This document shows, piece by piece, positions 35,272 to 43,811 of a stretch of 64,000 bases of DNA. How positions within the stretch are numbered: position 1 is the stretch's first letter; every line of letters begins with the position of its first letter. The DNA is from Natrinema salinisoli (GTDB lineage Archaea > Halobacteriota > Halobacteria > Halobacteriales > Natrialbaceae), in assembly GCF_020405205.1 (NCBI RefSeq), contig NZ_CP084469.1:3286001-3350000 (forward strand), read 5' to 3'. The notes under the pieces were generated by a model. The model ran no database searches and was not told the DNA's origin. It saw only the letters and a program-made list of their open reading frames with translations. Position numbers and translations under genes: made by a program.

Positions 35272-36042
35272 ATGGACCCCGCGGTACTGCGAGAGGATAT
35301 GGTCGACGGCCTCGAGTCCCCACCCAGGGACGTCCTCGCCGACGAGGACCTCGCCGTCGCGATGCGCGACGTCCCGCGACACGCGTTCGTCGGCGACGAG
35401 CGGACGGCCTACGCCGAACGCGACCACGAGGCGCTCGGCACCCGCGTTCTCGCACCGAGCACGGTCGCCCGCCTCTTCGAAGCGCTCGCCCTCGAGGAGG
35501 ACGGTAGCGTACTGATCGTCGGCGTTGGAGTCGGCTACACGGCCGCGCTGGCGGCCGAACTCGTCGGCGAGACGAACGTCCACGCCGTCGACATCTCCCG
35601 CCCGCTGGTCGTCGAGGCGCGACGGAACCTCGCGGAGGCGGGATACGACGGCGTCCTCGTCGACTGCCGCGACGGCGCGAACGGGCTCTCCGAGTACGCC
35701 CCCTTCGATCGCATCCTGCTCGAGGCCGCCGCCGTCGATCCGCCCCGCGCGCTGCTCGAGCAATTGTCCGATGAGGGGCGGCTGGTCTTCCCGCGAGGAA
35801 CCCAGCAACAGCGGCTCGAGGCGGTTTCTGCCGACGGCGAGACGGACACGTACGACCCAATTTCCTTCGCCCCGCTGTTGGTCGAGGGCGAACAGTCGGG
35901 GGCCGTCGAGCGGAACCGAACGACGCGCGAGGACCGCGAGCGAGCATATCGTCGCGCCGAATCCCGACGCGGCTGGGAGCAGGACTGGATCGAGTGGGAG
36001 GAGACGATCGATCAGCAGTCCCGGCGAAAGCGATCTCGGTAG
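35272..36042 (+). CDS. Diverged protein-L-isoaspartate methyltransferase paralogue
   Basis: A 256-residue second PCMT-type protein. SAM motif I is modified (VGVGVGYTAALAAELVG), and the catalytic segment that reads ISAPHM in the neighbour is replaced by VLAPSTVA, so the usual catalytic serine context is missing. The C-terminal 60 residues are Arg/Glu-rich. It may methylate another target or be a binding-only paralogue. It shares orientation with pcm at 34588 and could be cotranscribed. Confidence 0.85.
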   Translation: MDPAVLREDMVDGLESPPRDVLADEDLAVAMRDVPRHAFVGDERTAYAERDHEALGTRVLAPSTVARLFEALALEEDGSVLIVGVGVGYTAALAAELVGETNVHAVDISRPLVVEARRNLAEAGYDGVLVDCRDGANGLSEYAPFDRILLEAAAVDPPRALLEQLSDEGRLVFPRGTQQQRLEAVSADGETDTYDPISFAPLLVEGEQSGAVERNRTTREDRERAYRRAESRRGWEQDWIEWEETIDQQSRRKRSR

Positions 36043-36204
36043 CTGATCGTCGCGGCGAACGTCCGTGCAGACCTGCCTCTGGACCGACTCCGACAGCTTC
36101 GTTTCCGGGTAACGTCCGAGAAACCGGCTGCTGGCGTCTGGGAGTATCGAAATCGCAATCACCGGCCGTGTCTCGTCGTTTCCCGAGAAGCAGTGATGCG
36201 TCTG

Positions 36205-36272
36205 TCCGTTGGTCTGGTGGAAAGGGGTGGGGGGAAAGGGGGGGTGGCGACAGTCTGTCTCAGATCGCCACT
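36205..36272 (-). ncRNA. Candidate C-rich small RNA, copy 1
   Basis: Read on the minus strand. A TATA-like TTATTTTTAA (about 36294-36303) is followed about 27 bases later by a hairpin starting at 36271: GTGGCGA pairs with TCGCCAC around an inner TCTG/CAGA helix with AGA loop and a three-base bulge. A C-rich tail (C7, C6, then CACCCCTTTCC) follows. No ORF fits. The right end is inferred from promoter spacing; the 3' end is approximate. Confidence 0.45.
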
Positions 36273-36308
36273 TAGAGGTACACACTGGAGGGGGTTAAAA
36301 ATAACTTC

Positions 36309-36350
36309 TAACTGATTAGTGGGGCTAAATCACAATCTCTAACTAATTAG
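36309..36350. promoter_or_regulatory. Paired AT palindromes upstream of copy 1
   Basis: CTAACTGATTAG-type and CTAACTAATTAG palindromes with centres 31 bases apart (three helical turns). They lie directly upstream of the copy 1 TATA box when read on the minus strand. Both fit a loose consensus CTAAYTNRTTAG, suggesting paired binding of one dimeric regulator. Confidence 0.5.
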
Positions 36351-36557
36351 CACCAATCAGAAGAATAGCTAACGACAATTATCATTTGATGCCGGTCGCC
36401 TGATTTGAAGCTGAACTCGACGATGCATCTCTCGGAAACGGAGATAGTCGTCCTGAAAACCGCTACGGCGACTGGTACCGTGCGGAAGATCGTCTCCGCT
36501 CATCCCGCTTCGTCTCTGAAGCGAACCGAGGGATCGCGGTCGCTACCGAATAGTGGT

Positions 36558-36612
36558 TCGCGGAAAGGGGGTGGGGGGATTGGGGTGGCGAGGGATAATC
36601 CCTGATCGCCAT
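36558..36612 (-). ncRNA. Candidate C-rich small RNA, copy 2
   Basis: Same layout as copy 1. TATA-like CTATACTTAA (about 36635-36644) lies about 27 bases before a hairpin at 36611: TGGCG/CGCCA outer helix, three-base bulge, inner AGGGA/TCCCT helix with TTA loop, then CACCCCAATCCCCCCACCCC. The inner helix differs in sequence from copy 1 yet still pairs, which argues that the RNA structure is selected. The transcript would begin just after the HTH_10 regulator gene ends. Confidence 0.45.
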
Positions 36613-36649
36613 GTTGTGATATGATTTGCCGATTGTTAAGTATAGTTTT

Positions 36650-36691
36650 TAACTAGTTAGGGCCTTCTCGAACCATGCTCTAATTAATTAG
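36650..36691. promoter_or_regulatory. Paired AT palindromes upstream of copy 2
   Basis: TTAACTAGTTAG and CTAATTAATTAG palindromes, again with centres 31 bases apart, and in the same position relative to hairpin and TATA box as in copy 1. The second palindrome overlaps the stop codon of the regulator gene (36684-36686). Confidence 0.5.
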
Positions 36692-38807
36692 AATGTCCGT
36701 CGAAGGCCAACGTCACGAGTTTCCGTTCGGCTGCCCGCAGGTGGTAGTGATACGTCGGCGACGAGACGTCGAGTGCATCCGCGAGGTCCTCGCCAGTACT
36801 CTCGCGCGGCCATTCGAAGAAGCCGCTGTAGTGAGCAGCCTGCAGCGCTTCGAACTGCTTGTCCGTGAGCCGCTCCGCGAGGTGGGTGTCAAGTCGTCGT
36901 GCCGAACGCGTATGTGTGGTCTCCCGTTTGGCCACCAGTTCCGTCTCCGGATACTCCTCCTGGATCGCTTCCACCAGCGACCGCGTCTCGACTCCCTGTG
37001 GCACCTCGAGGACGAGCGTCGCCGTCCCGTCCTCGGCCGTCGCCATCCGTATCTGAACGTCGTAGATCCGCAGCACGTCGAGAAACGGCGTCGACGTTAC
37101 CGTTAGTTCGAACAGCGTCTCTTCGTCGCCCTCGGACACAACCGACAGCGTCTCGATCGACGCCCACTCGTTCTCGAGGGCAGTCAACGACGCCGTCACC
37201 GGCGCACTGACGAACAGTACGATCCCGTCCTCGCCGCGGTCGATGACGCCATCGAGCGTTATCCGTTCGCTCCCCGCGAGTCGGTCCGAGAGCCGATTGA
37301 GCAGCAATCGCGAATCCCCGACGGCGAGTTCCAGCTCGAGCCGGCTGTCGGTTAGCATCGCCTGCGTTTGCTCGACCGATCGGATCGCGTGGCCGATGGT
37401 TTCCCCGAGTTCGGCGAGGACTTCCCGCTCGCTTTCGCCGACCGAATCGGCACCCGCGACGTGAACGACGAGGACACCGTACCGGCGTTCGTCAGCGACG
37501 AGGGGCACCCCGAGCACCGTCTGGTAGCCGTATGTCAACGCTTCCTTGCGCCGCGATCGCCACTGATCGTCCTCGAGGACGTCGTGTATCAACTGTAACC
37601 GTCCCGACTCGAGGATCTCTCGGACCAGCGTGATCTCGGGGGCGCAATCGCCGTCGCCGCGGATCGTGTCGATGTAGGCTGCGTCGATCCCGGACCATGC
37701 GGTCGGCGTCGGCGGTTCGTCGTCGCTCGCGGCGATCCAGGCGAAGCGATATCGGTCCGTCTCCGCGAGACGATCGCACACCGTTTCTTCGATCGCCGCT
37801 CGCGTCGACGCCTGCGCGACGCCGTGGTTGATCTCCCGAACGATCTCGTTCGTGTGGTTGAGTCGCGTCAGTTCCTCGTTTTGCCGCGTGAGCGTTCGGT
37901 CGTGGTCGCGGAGCAACTGCTCCCGTTCGGCCCGGTCCAGCGCGGCCTCGGTGTTGGCCGCCAGAATGTGCAACAGCTCGGTCATCGTCTCGTCGAATCC
38001 GTCGACATCCTCGCAGCCCGCGACCAGCACGCCGTGTGTCCCGAGTGGAACGATCAACTCGCTTCGGCCCGACGCACCCGTCGCCTCGACGCTATCCTCG
38101 CGCGTCACGTCTTCGTAGTAGGCGCTTTCCCCCTCCGAGAACACGTCCCAGACCAGTCCCTCGCCCCGCTCGAAGGTCTCCGCCGGATCGCCACGCTCGG
38201 GGGATCGCCGCGTCGATGCCGCGTGCACGAGGCTGCCCGCAGTGGGTTCGAACGCGTACGACGCGGCGACCGCCACGTCGAGGATATCGCTTGCGGTCTC
38301 GACCGCCGACCGGTAGATCTCGTCTTTGGTCTCCGCTCGCATCAGATCCCGCGTCGTCTCGTGTAACGTCGTCAGCGTCCGTTCGTAACGGCGCTCGCTC
38401 TCCCGGAGCTCCGTCTCCGTGCGGTACTGGGCGACCGCGTTCGTGATCTGATTCGCCAGCAACGCGTACTGCTTCTTTCCGGACTCCTTCTGCAGATACT
38501 GCGTCACGCCCGCCGCGATCGCCTCGCTCGCGATCTCCTCCGATCCCCGCCCGGTGAAGAGCACGAATGGGAGATCGGGATCGTCGTCGCGAACGCGCTC
38601 GAGCAACTCGAGCCCCGTCATCTCCGGCATCTCGTAATCGCTGACGATACAGTCGACGGCCCGCCGTTCGAGGACCGCGAGCGCTTCCGCGCCGTCCGTC
38701 GCCGCTTCGGCCTCGATCGCGTCGTGCTCGCGCTCGAGCATCTCTCCGGCGAGATCCGCGAATCCCGGTTCGTTGTCGACGACGAGTACAGTGATCGGTT
38801 TCGTCAT
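36684..38807 (-). CDS. Receiver-GAF-GAF-HTH_10 (Bat-type) transcriptional regulator
   Basis: A 707-residue signal-responsive regulator. The N-terminal receiver domain has phosphoacceptor Asp57 (VSDYEMP), Asp11, Thr85 and Lys107 intact. Two GAF domains follow (about 160-310 and 325-490), and a Bat-type linker (about 500-640) ends in the HTH_10 DNA-binding helix (LTDKQFEALQAAHYSGFFEWPRESTGEDLADALDVSSPTYHYHLRAAE). The start at 38807 (MTKPITVLVV) gives a clean receiver domain. Direct regulation of the C-rich RNA modules downstream is possible but unproven; the kinase partner is not adjacent. Confidence 0.92.
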   Translation of the reverse strand: MTKPITVLVVDNEPGFADLAGEMLEREHDAIEAEAATDGAEALAVLERRAVDCIVSDYEMPEMTGLELLERVRDDDPDLPFVLFTGRGSEEIASEAIAAGVTQYLQKESGKKQYALLANQITNAVAQYRTETELRESERRYERTLTTLHETTRDLMRAETKDEIYRSAVETASDILDVAVAASYAFEPTAGSLVHAASTRRSPERGDPAETFERGEGLVWDVFSEGESAYYEDVTREDSVEATGASGRSELIVPLGTHGVLVAGCEDVDGFDETMTELLHILAANTEAALDRAEREQLLRDHDRTLTRQNEELTRLNHTNEIVREINHGVAQASTRAAIEETVCDRLAETDRYRFAWIAASDDEPPTPTAWSGIDAAYIDTIRGDGDCAPEITLVREILESGRLQLIHDVLEDDQWRSRRKEALTYGYQTVLGVPLVADERRYGVLVVHVAGADSVGESEREVLAELGETIGHAIRSVEQTQAMLTDSRLELELAVGDSRLLLNRLSDRLAGSERITLDGVIDRGEDGIVLFVSAPVTASLTALENEWASIETLSVVSEGDEETLFELTVTSTPFLDVLRIYDVQIRMATAEDGTATLVLEVPQGVETRSLVEAIQEEYPETELVAKRETTHTRSARRLDTHLAERLTDKQFEALQAAHYSGFFEWPRESTGEDLADALDVSSPTYHYHLRAAERKLVTLAFDGHSN

Positions 38808-38927
38808 TGATTTGCCTGTCCGCTGTTCCGTTTGTCGACACATCGACGAAGGCATACTAAACAATTAGCATTCGGCTCGAACCTGCTCGAACCACCTAGT
38901 ATCTCTGTCGTCCCTGATCGTGGGAAC

Positions 38928-39341
38928 TCACGGAATATCTCCGTCGAATTCGTATTCGCCTGCCCAGTTGATTGACGGATGATCGATTTCGGATTCGAAG
39001 CGGAGCTCCATCTTCTGCTCCGTCGCGTCGACTGCATCGACCCAATAAAACCGCTCGTTTTCGGGATAGTAGACCAGAAACGCGTCGATTAACCCGTGAT
39101 ACGTCTCTTCGTGATAGACGCCGTTCTTCGTCGTTTGCGAGTGGGTGCTAAATCGGAGTGTTTTCGCTTTGTTCGACCATCCAGTCTTGCACTGTACTCG
39201 GTGGAGTTCAGTCCCATCGTCGACGACGAGATCGTACTTGTCGTTATCTCCGAACGGAACTGAGACGCTGTAGCCACAGGCAACGAGTTCGGATAGGGCC
39301 CTCGCCTCGGTTTCGTCACCGATTGCTTTCGAATTTCGCAT
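38928..39341 (-). CDS. PD-(D/E)XK nuclease-like protein (PDDEXK_5)
   Basis: A 137-residue protein resembling the group I intron-type PDDEXK endonuclease family. The catalytic core is DNDKYDLVVDDGTELHRVQCKTG, giving Asp37 and the QxK motif Gln50/Lys52, with an N-terminal acidic helix (GDETEARALSELVACG). Such proteins often accompany tRNA genes and mobile DNA. It lies 122 bases from a tRNA-Asp gene and the two copies of its repeat. Activity and target site are unknown. Confidence 0.8.
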   Translation of the reverse strand: MRNSKAIGDETEARALSELVACGYSVSVPFGDNDKYDLVVDDGTELHRVQCKTGWSNKAKTLRFSTHSQTTKNGVYHEETYHGLIDAFLVYYPENERFYWVDAVDATEQKMELRFESEIDHPSINWAGEYEFDGDIP

Positions 39342-39434
39342 AGCAGAATGCGCCTCCCTCTATTATAAGAATGATCGGACAACCCAGCGGTATAGAACGC
39401 CTCTGAGCTTCGTCTTTCGAGAACCAGCTGCTCG

Positions 39435-39579
39435 ATCGCTCGTCGTTTGGTTCCTCGAGAAAGCGCCCGAGGCGGGATTTGAACCCGCGTCACAACCGTG
39501 ACAGGGTTGTATGATGGGCCACTACACCACCCGGGCAACCTGCAACTCTTCATTTCCCGGTAACACTATTAAGGGTTTT
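39435..39579. repeat. 145-bp direct repeat, copy A (contains tRNA-Asp)
   Basis: From ATCGCTCGTCGTTT to the TTAAGGGTTTT promoter block, this matches 39739-39883 almost base for base, offset by exactly 304 bases. It includes a whole tRNA-Asp gene and its minus-strand promoter. Confidence 0.9.
39464..39536 (-). tRNA. tRNA-Asp (GTC), copy 1
   Basis: On the minus strand: acceptor GCCCGGG/CTCGGGC with one G-T pair, anticodon stem CAACC/GGTTG with loop CTGTCAC (anticodon GTC), and T-arm GCGGG/CCCGC around TTCAAAT. Discriminator G, CCA not encoded. A TTAAT-like TATA box lies about 32 bases upstream of the 5' end (39568-39573). Confidence 0.93.
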
Positions 39580-39738
39580 GCTCTCCGGTTCTGTGTTCTG
39601 TTCGGTGACATAAGCCTCGTTTCGCGAAGCGGGGAATATGCTACCGTCGGCTGGTCGTTTCCGATAGCCGAATTGTATTTAGAAAATGATTGAATTGCGA
39701 ACCCGAGGGTGAGTGCTGAAATAGGTAAAGCGACTCGC

Positions 39739-39883
39739 ATCGCTCGTCGTTTAGGTCCTCGAGAAAGCGCCCGAGGCGGGATTTGAACCCGCGTCACAAC
39801 CGTGACAGGGTTGTATGATGGGCCACTACACCACCCGGGCAACCTGCAACTCTTCATTTCCCCGACGGAGTATTAAGGGTTTT
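39739..39883. repeat. 145-bp direct repeat, copy B (contains tRNA-Asp)
   Basis: Second copy of the block at 39435-39579, differing at only a few bases outside the tRNA. Both tRNA and promoter are duplicated, so both copies should be functional. Confidence 0.9.
39768..39840 (-). tRNA. tRNA-Asp (GTC), copy 2
   Basis: Identical to the copy at 39464-39536 in every base read (acceptor, anticodon and T-arm), with its own TATA-like ATTAAG block at 39872-39877, again 32 bases from the 5' end. Confidence 0.93.
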
Positions 39884-40166
39884 CAATCGAACACCGTATG
39901 GTACGGTCAATCGGGACACGATTCCCCGCTCGAGTCCGCCACACATATAGAATCATGTTACCAAATTTCACGGCCCACAAGGAATATAACTGAGAACCGG
40001 ATACTCTCAGGTGTGATCGACGGTTCCGGTCAGGTTCGCCCGGCCGGATAGCCCCGCTTGTGCATCGAGTTAGAAACCGTTAAATGCCTCCCGCCGCTAC
40101 CTGCCTGTAGTATCTCGTGATAGCCGCTTCTCTCCCGATAGCCGACACGCACACCCACACCAATAC
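39841..40166. other. Intergenic, upstream of the rpo cluster
   Basis: 326 bases from the tRNA repeat to rpoH. The left 43 bases belong to repeat B. A TTAAAT-like element (about 40080-40085) could be the rpo promoter, giving a leader of roughly 55 bases. No gene was seen. Confidence 0.45.
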
Positions 40167-40394
40167 ATGGTAGACGTAAGCCAACACGAACTGGTTCCGG
40201 AGCACACGGTCCTCGAGGACGACGCGCTCGAGGAGGTGCTCGAGGAATACGACATCGATCGCACAGATTTACCGAAAATACAGCGCAAAGATCCTGCACT
40301 CCCCGACGAGGCGGAGGTCGGCGACGTGATCAAGATCGTCCGCGACTCGCGGACGACCGAGCAGGCAATCATCTATCGACTCGTGGTAGAATAA
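40167..40394 (+). CDS. rpoH: RNA polymerase subunit H (Rpo5)
   Basis: A 75-residue subunit equivalent to the C-terminal domain of eukaryotic RPB5. It starts [18 protein letters not shown] and contains [40 protein letters not shown], the hallmark RPB5 block. It opens the rpoH-B''-B'-A'-A'' operon and abuts the next gene without a gap. Confidence 0.97.
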   Translation: MVDVSQHELVPEHTVLEDDALEEVLEEYDIDRTDLPKIQRKDPALPDEAEVGDVIKIVRDSRTTEQAIIYRLVVE

Positions 40395-41975
40395 ATGGCA
40401 ATGGAACTGAACCGCGACAAGCGACGAGAGATTTCACGCGAATATTTCTCGAAGGAACGGATCGCCGAACACCACTACCGCTCGTTCAACGCCTTCCTCA
40501 ACCGAGGGATGCAAGAGGTCGTCGACGAGAAGGCGACGATCGATACGGACATCGGCGACAAGGAAGGGGAAGAGCCGGTCCACGTCGAGCTGGGCGACGT
40601 TCGGGTCGTCACGCCACGCGTTCGGGAGGCGGACGGCTCCGAAGAACTGCTTTACCCGCAGGAGGCGCGCCTTCGCAACATCACCTACTCGGCGCCGGTG
40701 TTCATGGAGATGTCCATCGTCAAGGGCGAGGAAGGCGACCAGCGGGTCGTCGACTCGACCGAGACGAAGATCGGACGGATGCCGATCATGGTCGGCTCCG
40801 ACAAGTGTAACATCGCCGGCTTCTCCGACGAGGAACTGATCGAGATCGGCGAGGACCCTGCAGACCCAGGCGGCTACTTCATCGTTAATGGGTCGGAGCG
40901 GGTGCTGATGACGAGCGAGGACCTCGCACCGAACAAGATCCTCGCGGAGTACGACACCAAGTACGGCGACGAAATTCAGGTCGCCAAGACCTTCTCCCAG
41001 CGCCGCGGCTACCGCGCGCTGGTGCTCTGCGAACGGACGCGTGACGGCTTGCTCGAGGTGTCGTTCCCCTCGGTGTCGGGCTCGATCAACTTCGTGACCC
41101 TCGTGCGCGCGCTGGGTCTCGAATCGGACGAGGAAATCGTCCACAAGGTCTCCAACGACCCCGAGGTCGTCAAGTACATGCTGGAGAACCTTGAGGAAGC
41201 GGAGGTCCAGACCGAGGAGGAAGCCATCGAGGAACTCGGGAAGCGCGTCGCCTCCGGCCAGGGGAAGAACTACCAGCTCAAGCGGGCCAACTACGTCATC
41301 GACCGCTACCTCCTGCCCCATCTCCACGAGGACGGCGTCGAGGAGGAAGACGTCCGGATCAACAAGGCCCACTACCTCTGTCGGATGGCCGAGGCCTGTT
41401 TCGAACTCGCGCTCGGACGGCGCGAATCCGACGACAAGGACCACTACGCGAACAAGCGGCTGAAGGTCAGCGGCGACCTGATGAAAGACCTGTTCCGGAC
41501 CGCGCTGAACAAGCTGGCCCGGGACGTGAAGTACCAGCTCGAGCGCGCCAACATGCGCAACCGACAGCTCTCGGTCAACACGGTCGTCCGATCGGACGTC
41601 CTGACCGAACGCCTCGAGCACCCGATCGCGACAGGTAACTGGGTCGGCGGCCGCTCCGGCGTAAGCCAGCTGGTCGACCGGACGGACTTCATGGGGGTTC
41701 TCTCCCACCTGCGTCGGCTTCGGAGCCCGCTCTCGCGGAGCCAACCGCACTTCGAGGCGCGGGACCTGCACGCGACCCAGTGGGGTCGCATCGGCCCCTC
41801 CGAGACGCCGGAGGGACCGAACTGTGGGCTGGTGAAGAACTTCGCGCAGTCGATGGAACTCTCCCAGAACGTCGAGGACGAACAGGAACTCAAACGCGAA
41901 CTCGCATCGATGGGCGTCGAGGGAATTCCCGGCCTCGAGGGTATCGAACGGACGACCGCATCAGGGGACGACTAA
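40395..41975 (+). CDS. rpoB2: RNA polymerase subunit B'' (N-terminal half of beta)
   Basis: A 526-residue N-terminal part of the split RPB2/beta homologue. It contains 'VNGSERVLMTSEDLAPNKIL' and, near the end, 'SRSQPHFEARDLHATQWGRIGPSETPEGPNCGLVKN', the region that meets B'. It builds the lobe and protrusion of polymerase. Together with B' it makes a full second-largest subunit; the split is normal in haloarchaea. It starts directly at the end of rpoH. Confidence 0.97.
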   Translation: MAMELNRDKRREISREYFSKERIAEHHYRSFNAFLNRGMQEVVDEKATIDTDIGDKEGEEPVHVELGDVRVVTPRVREADGSEELLYPQEARLRNITYSAPVFMEMSIVKGEEGDQRVVDSTETKIGRMPIMVGSDKCNIAGFSDEELIEIGEDPADPGGYFIVNGSERVLMTSEDLAPNKILAEYDTKYGDEIQVAKTFSQRRGYRALVLCERTRDGLLEVSFPSVSGSINFVTLVRALGLESDEEIVHKVSNDPEVVKYMLENLEEAEVQTEEEAIEELGKRVASGQGKNYQLKRANYVIDRYLLPHLHEDGVEEEDVRINKAHYLCRMAEACFELALGRRESDDKDHYANKRLKVSGDLMKDLFRTALNKLARDVKYQLERANMRNRQLSVNTVVRSDVLTERLEHPIATGNWVGGRSGVSQLVDRTDFMGVLSHLRRLRSPLSRSQPHFEARDLHATQWGRIGPSETPEGPNCGLVKNFAQSMELSQNVEDEQELKRELASMGVEGIPGLEGIERTTASGDD

Positions 41976-41978
41976 ATC

Positions 41979-43808
41979 ATGAGCAGCCAACAACGAGAGG
42001 CGAAAGTCTACGTCAACGGGTCGCTGGTGGGGACACACCCCGATCCGCACGAACTCGCAGAACAGATCCGCGAAGCGCGACGCATCGGCGACGTCAGCGA
42101 GATGGTCAACGTCTCGGTCAAAGACCGCACCCGCGAAGTGATCGTCAACGCCGACGCGGGACGGGCCCGACGACCCCTGCTGGTCGTCGAGGACGGCGAA
42201 CCTCGCATCTCCGATCAGGAGATCGAGGCGCTCCAGGACGGCGACCTCGAGTTCGAGGACCTCGTCGACCACGGTTACATCGAGTTCATCGACGCCGAGG
42301 AGGAAGAGGACATCCTCGTCGGCGTCGACGAGGACGATCTGACCGAGAAGCACACGCACCTCGAGATCGACCCGTCGCTGATCTTCTCGATCGGTGCGGG
42401 GATGATCCCGTATCCCGAGCACAACGCCTCGCCCCGCATTACGATGGGGGCGGGGATGATCAAGCAGTCGCTGGGGCTGCCGAGCGCGAACTACCGGATC
42501 CGGCCGGACACGCGCCAGCACCTGCTGCACTACCCGCAGCTCTCGATGGTGAAGACCCAGACGACCGAGCAGATCGGCTACGACGAGCGGCCGGCCGCGC
42601 AGAACTTCGTCGTCGCCGTGATGAGCTACGAGGGATTCAACATCGAGGACGCGCTGGTCATGAACAAGGCCAGCGTCGAGCGCGCGCTCGCGCGGTCACA
42701 CTTCTTCCGGACCTACGAGGGCGAGGAACGCCGCTACCCCGGCGGTCAGGAGGATCGCTTCGAGATTCCGAGCCAGGACGTCCGCGGCGCCCGCGGCGAG
42801 GAAGCCTACACCCACCTCGACGAGGACGGCCTCGTCAACCCCGAGACGACGGTCGACGAGAACTCCGTCCTGCTCGGGAAGACGAGCCCGCCCCGTTTCC
42901 TCGAGGAGCCCGACGACATGGGCGGTCTCTCGCCCCAGAAGCGGCGTGAGACCTCCGTCACCATGCGATCTGGCGAGTCAGGGATCGTCGACACCGTCAC
43001 GCTCATGGAGGGCGAGGACGGCTCGAAGCTCTCGAAGGTCTCCGTGCGCGACGAACGGATCCCCGAACTCGGGGACAAGTTCGCGTCGCGACACGGCCAG
43101 AAGGGGGTCGTCGGCCACCTCGCGCCACAGGAGGACATGCCGTTTACCGAGGAGGGCGTCGTCCCCGACCTCGTCCTGAATCCGCACGCGCTGCCGTCGC
43201 GGATGACGGTCGGTCACATTCTCGAGATGATCGGCGGCAAACTCGGCTCGATGGAAGGTCGTCGGGTCGACGGCACGCCGTTCCTCGGCGAGGACGAGGA
43301 CGAACTCCGCAAGGGGCTCGAGGACGCCGGCTTCAACTCCGCCGGCAAGGAGACCATGTACTCCGGGATCTCCGGCGAGAAGATCGACGCCGAGATCTTC
43401 GTCGGGGTCATTTTCTACCAGAAGCTCTACCACATGGTCTCGAACAAACTGCACGCCCGTTCGCGCGGGCCGGTGCAGGTGCTGACCCGCCAGCCGACGG
43501 AGGGGCGCGCCCGCGAGGGTGGCCTCCGTATCGGGGAGATGGAACGCGACGTGTTCATCGGCCACGGGGCGGCCATGACGCTGAAGGAACGACTGCTCGA
43601 CGAGTCCGACCGCGAGTTCATCCACGTCTGTGCGAACTGCGGGATGAGCGCGGTCGAAAACGTCGAACAACGGCGCGTCTACTGTCCGAACTGCGACGAG
43701 GAAACCGATATCCACGAAATCGAGATGAGCTACGCCTTCAAGCTCCTCTTGGACGAGATGAAGGCCCTGGGTATCGCACCGCGACTCGAACTGGAGGACG
43801 CCGTCTAA
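41979..43808 (+). CDS. rpoB1: RNA polymerase subunit B' (C-terminal half of beta)
   Basis: A 609-residue C-terminal part of RPB2. Catalytic-core landmarks include [31 protein letters not shown], '[16 protein letters not shown]' and a C-terminal zinc ribbon (CANC...CPNC, about 549-570). The gap to rpoB2 is three bases and to rpoA1 three bases, so the operon is tightly packed. No intein was seen. Confidence 0.97.
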   Translation: MSSQQREAKVYVNGSLVGTHPDPHELAEQIREARRIGDVSEMVNVSVKDRTREVIVNADAGRARRPLLVVEDGEPRISDQEIEALQDGDLEFEDLVDHGYIEFIDAEEEEDILVGVDEDDLTEKHTHLEIDPSLIFSIGAGMIPYPEHNASPRITMGAGMIKQSLGLPSANYRIRPDTRQHLLHYPQLSMVKTQTTEQIGYDERPAAQNFVVAVMSYEGFNIEDALVMNKASVERALARSHFFRTYEGEERRYPGGQEDRFEIPSQDVRGARGEEAYTHLDEDGLVNPETTVDENSVLLGKTSPPRFLEEPDDMGGLSPQKRRETSVTMRSGESGIVDTVTLMEGEDGSKLSKVSVRDERIPELGDKFASRHGQKGVVGHLAPQEDMPFTEEGVVPDLVLNPHALPSRMTVGHILEMIGGKLGSMEGRRVDGTPFLGEDEDELRKGLEDAGFNSAGKETMYSGISGEKIDAEIFVGVIFYQKLYHMVSNKLHARSRGPVQVLTRQPTEGRAREGGLRIGEMERDVFIGHGAAMTLKERLLDESDREFIHVCANCGMSAVENVEQRRVYCPNCDEETDIHEIEMSYAFKLLLDEMKALGIAPRLELEDAV

Positions 43809-43811
43809 ACC

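Larger units (their letters stand above)
36043..36683. other. Long non-coding region with two repeated modules
   Basis: No protein is supported here. The region holds two copies of a module made of a G-rich (C-rich on the minus strand) tract, a hairpin, a TATA-like box and two AT palindromes, described at 36205-36351 and 36558-36692. Between them (36352-36557) nothing was recognised. Confidence 0.6.

Noticed and set aside
36216..36246. The G-rich tract as a G-quadruplex regulator on the plus strand
   Set aside because: Possible in principle, but promoter boxes and hairpins align with minus-strand transcription, so the C-rich RNA reading explains more.
39089..39553. A minus-strand frame reading through tRNA-Asp copy 1
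   Set aside because: The same peptide start appears at both tRNA copies because the tRNA is duplicated; it is not a protein.
40434..41771. A 445-codon minus-strand frame inside rpoB''
   Set aside because: Shadow frame with no recognisable domain; the plus strand is conserved polymerase.
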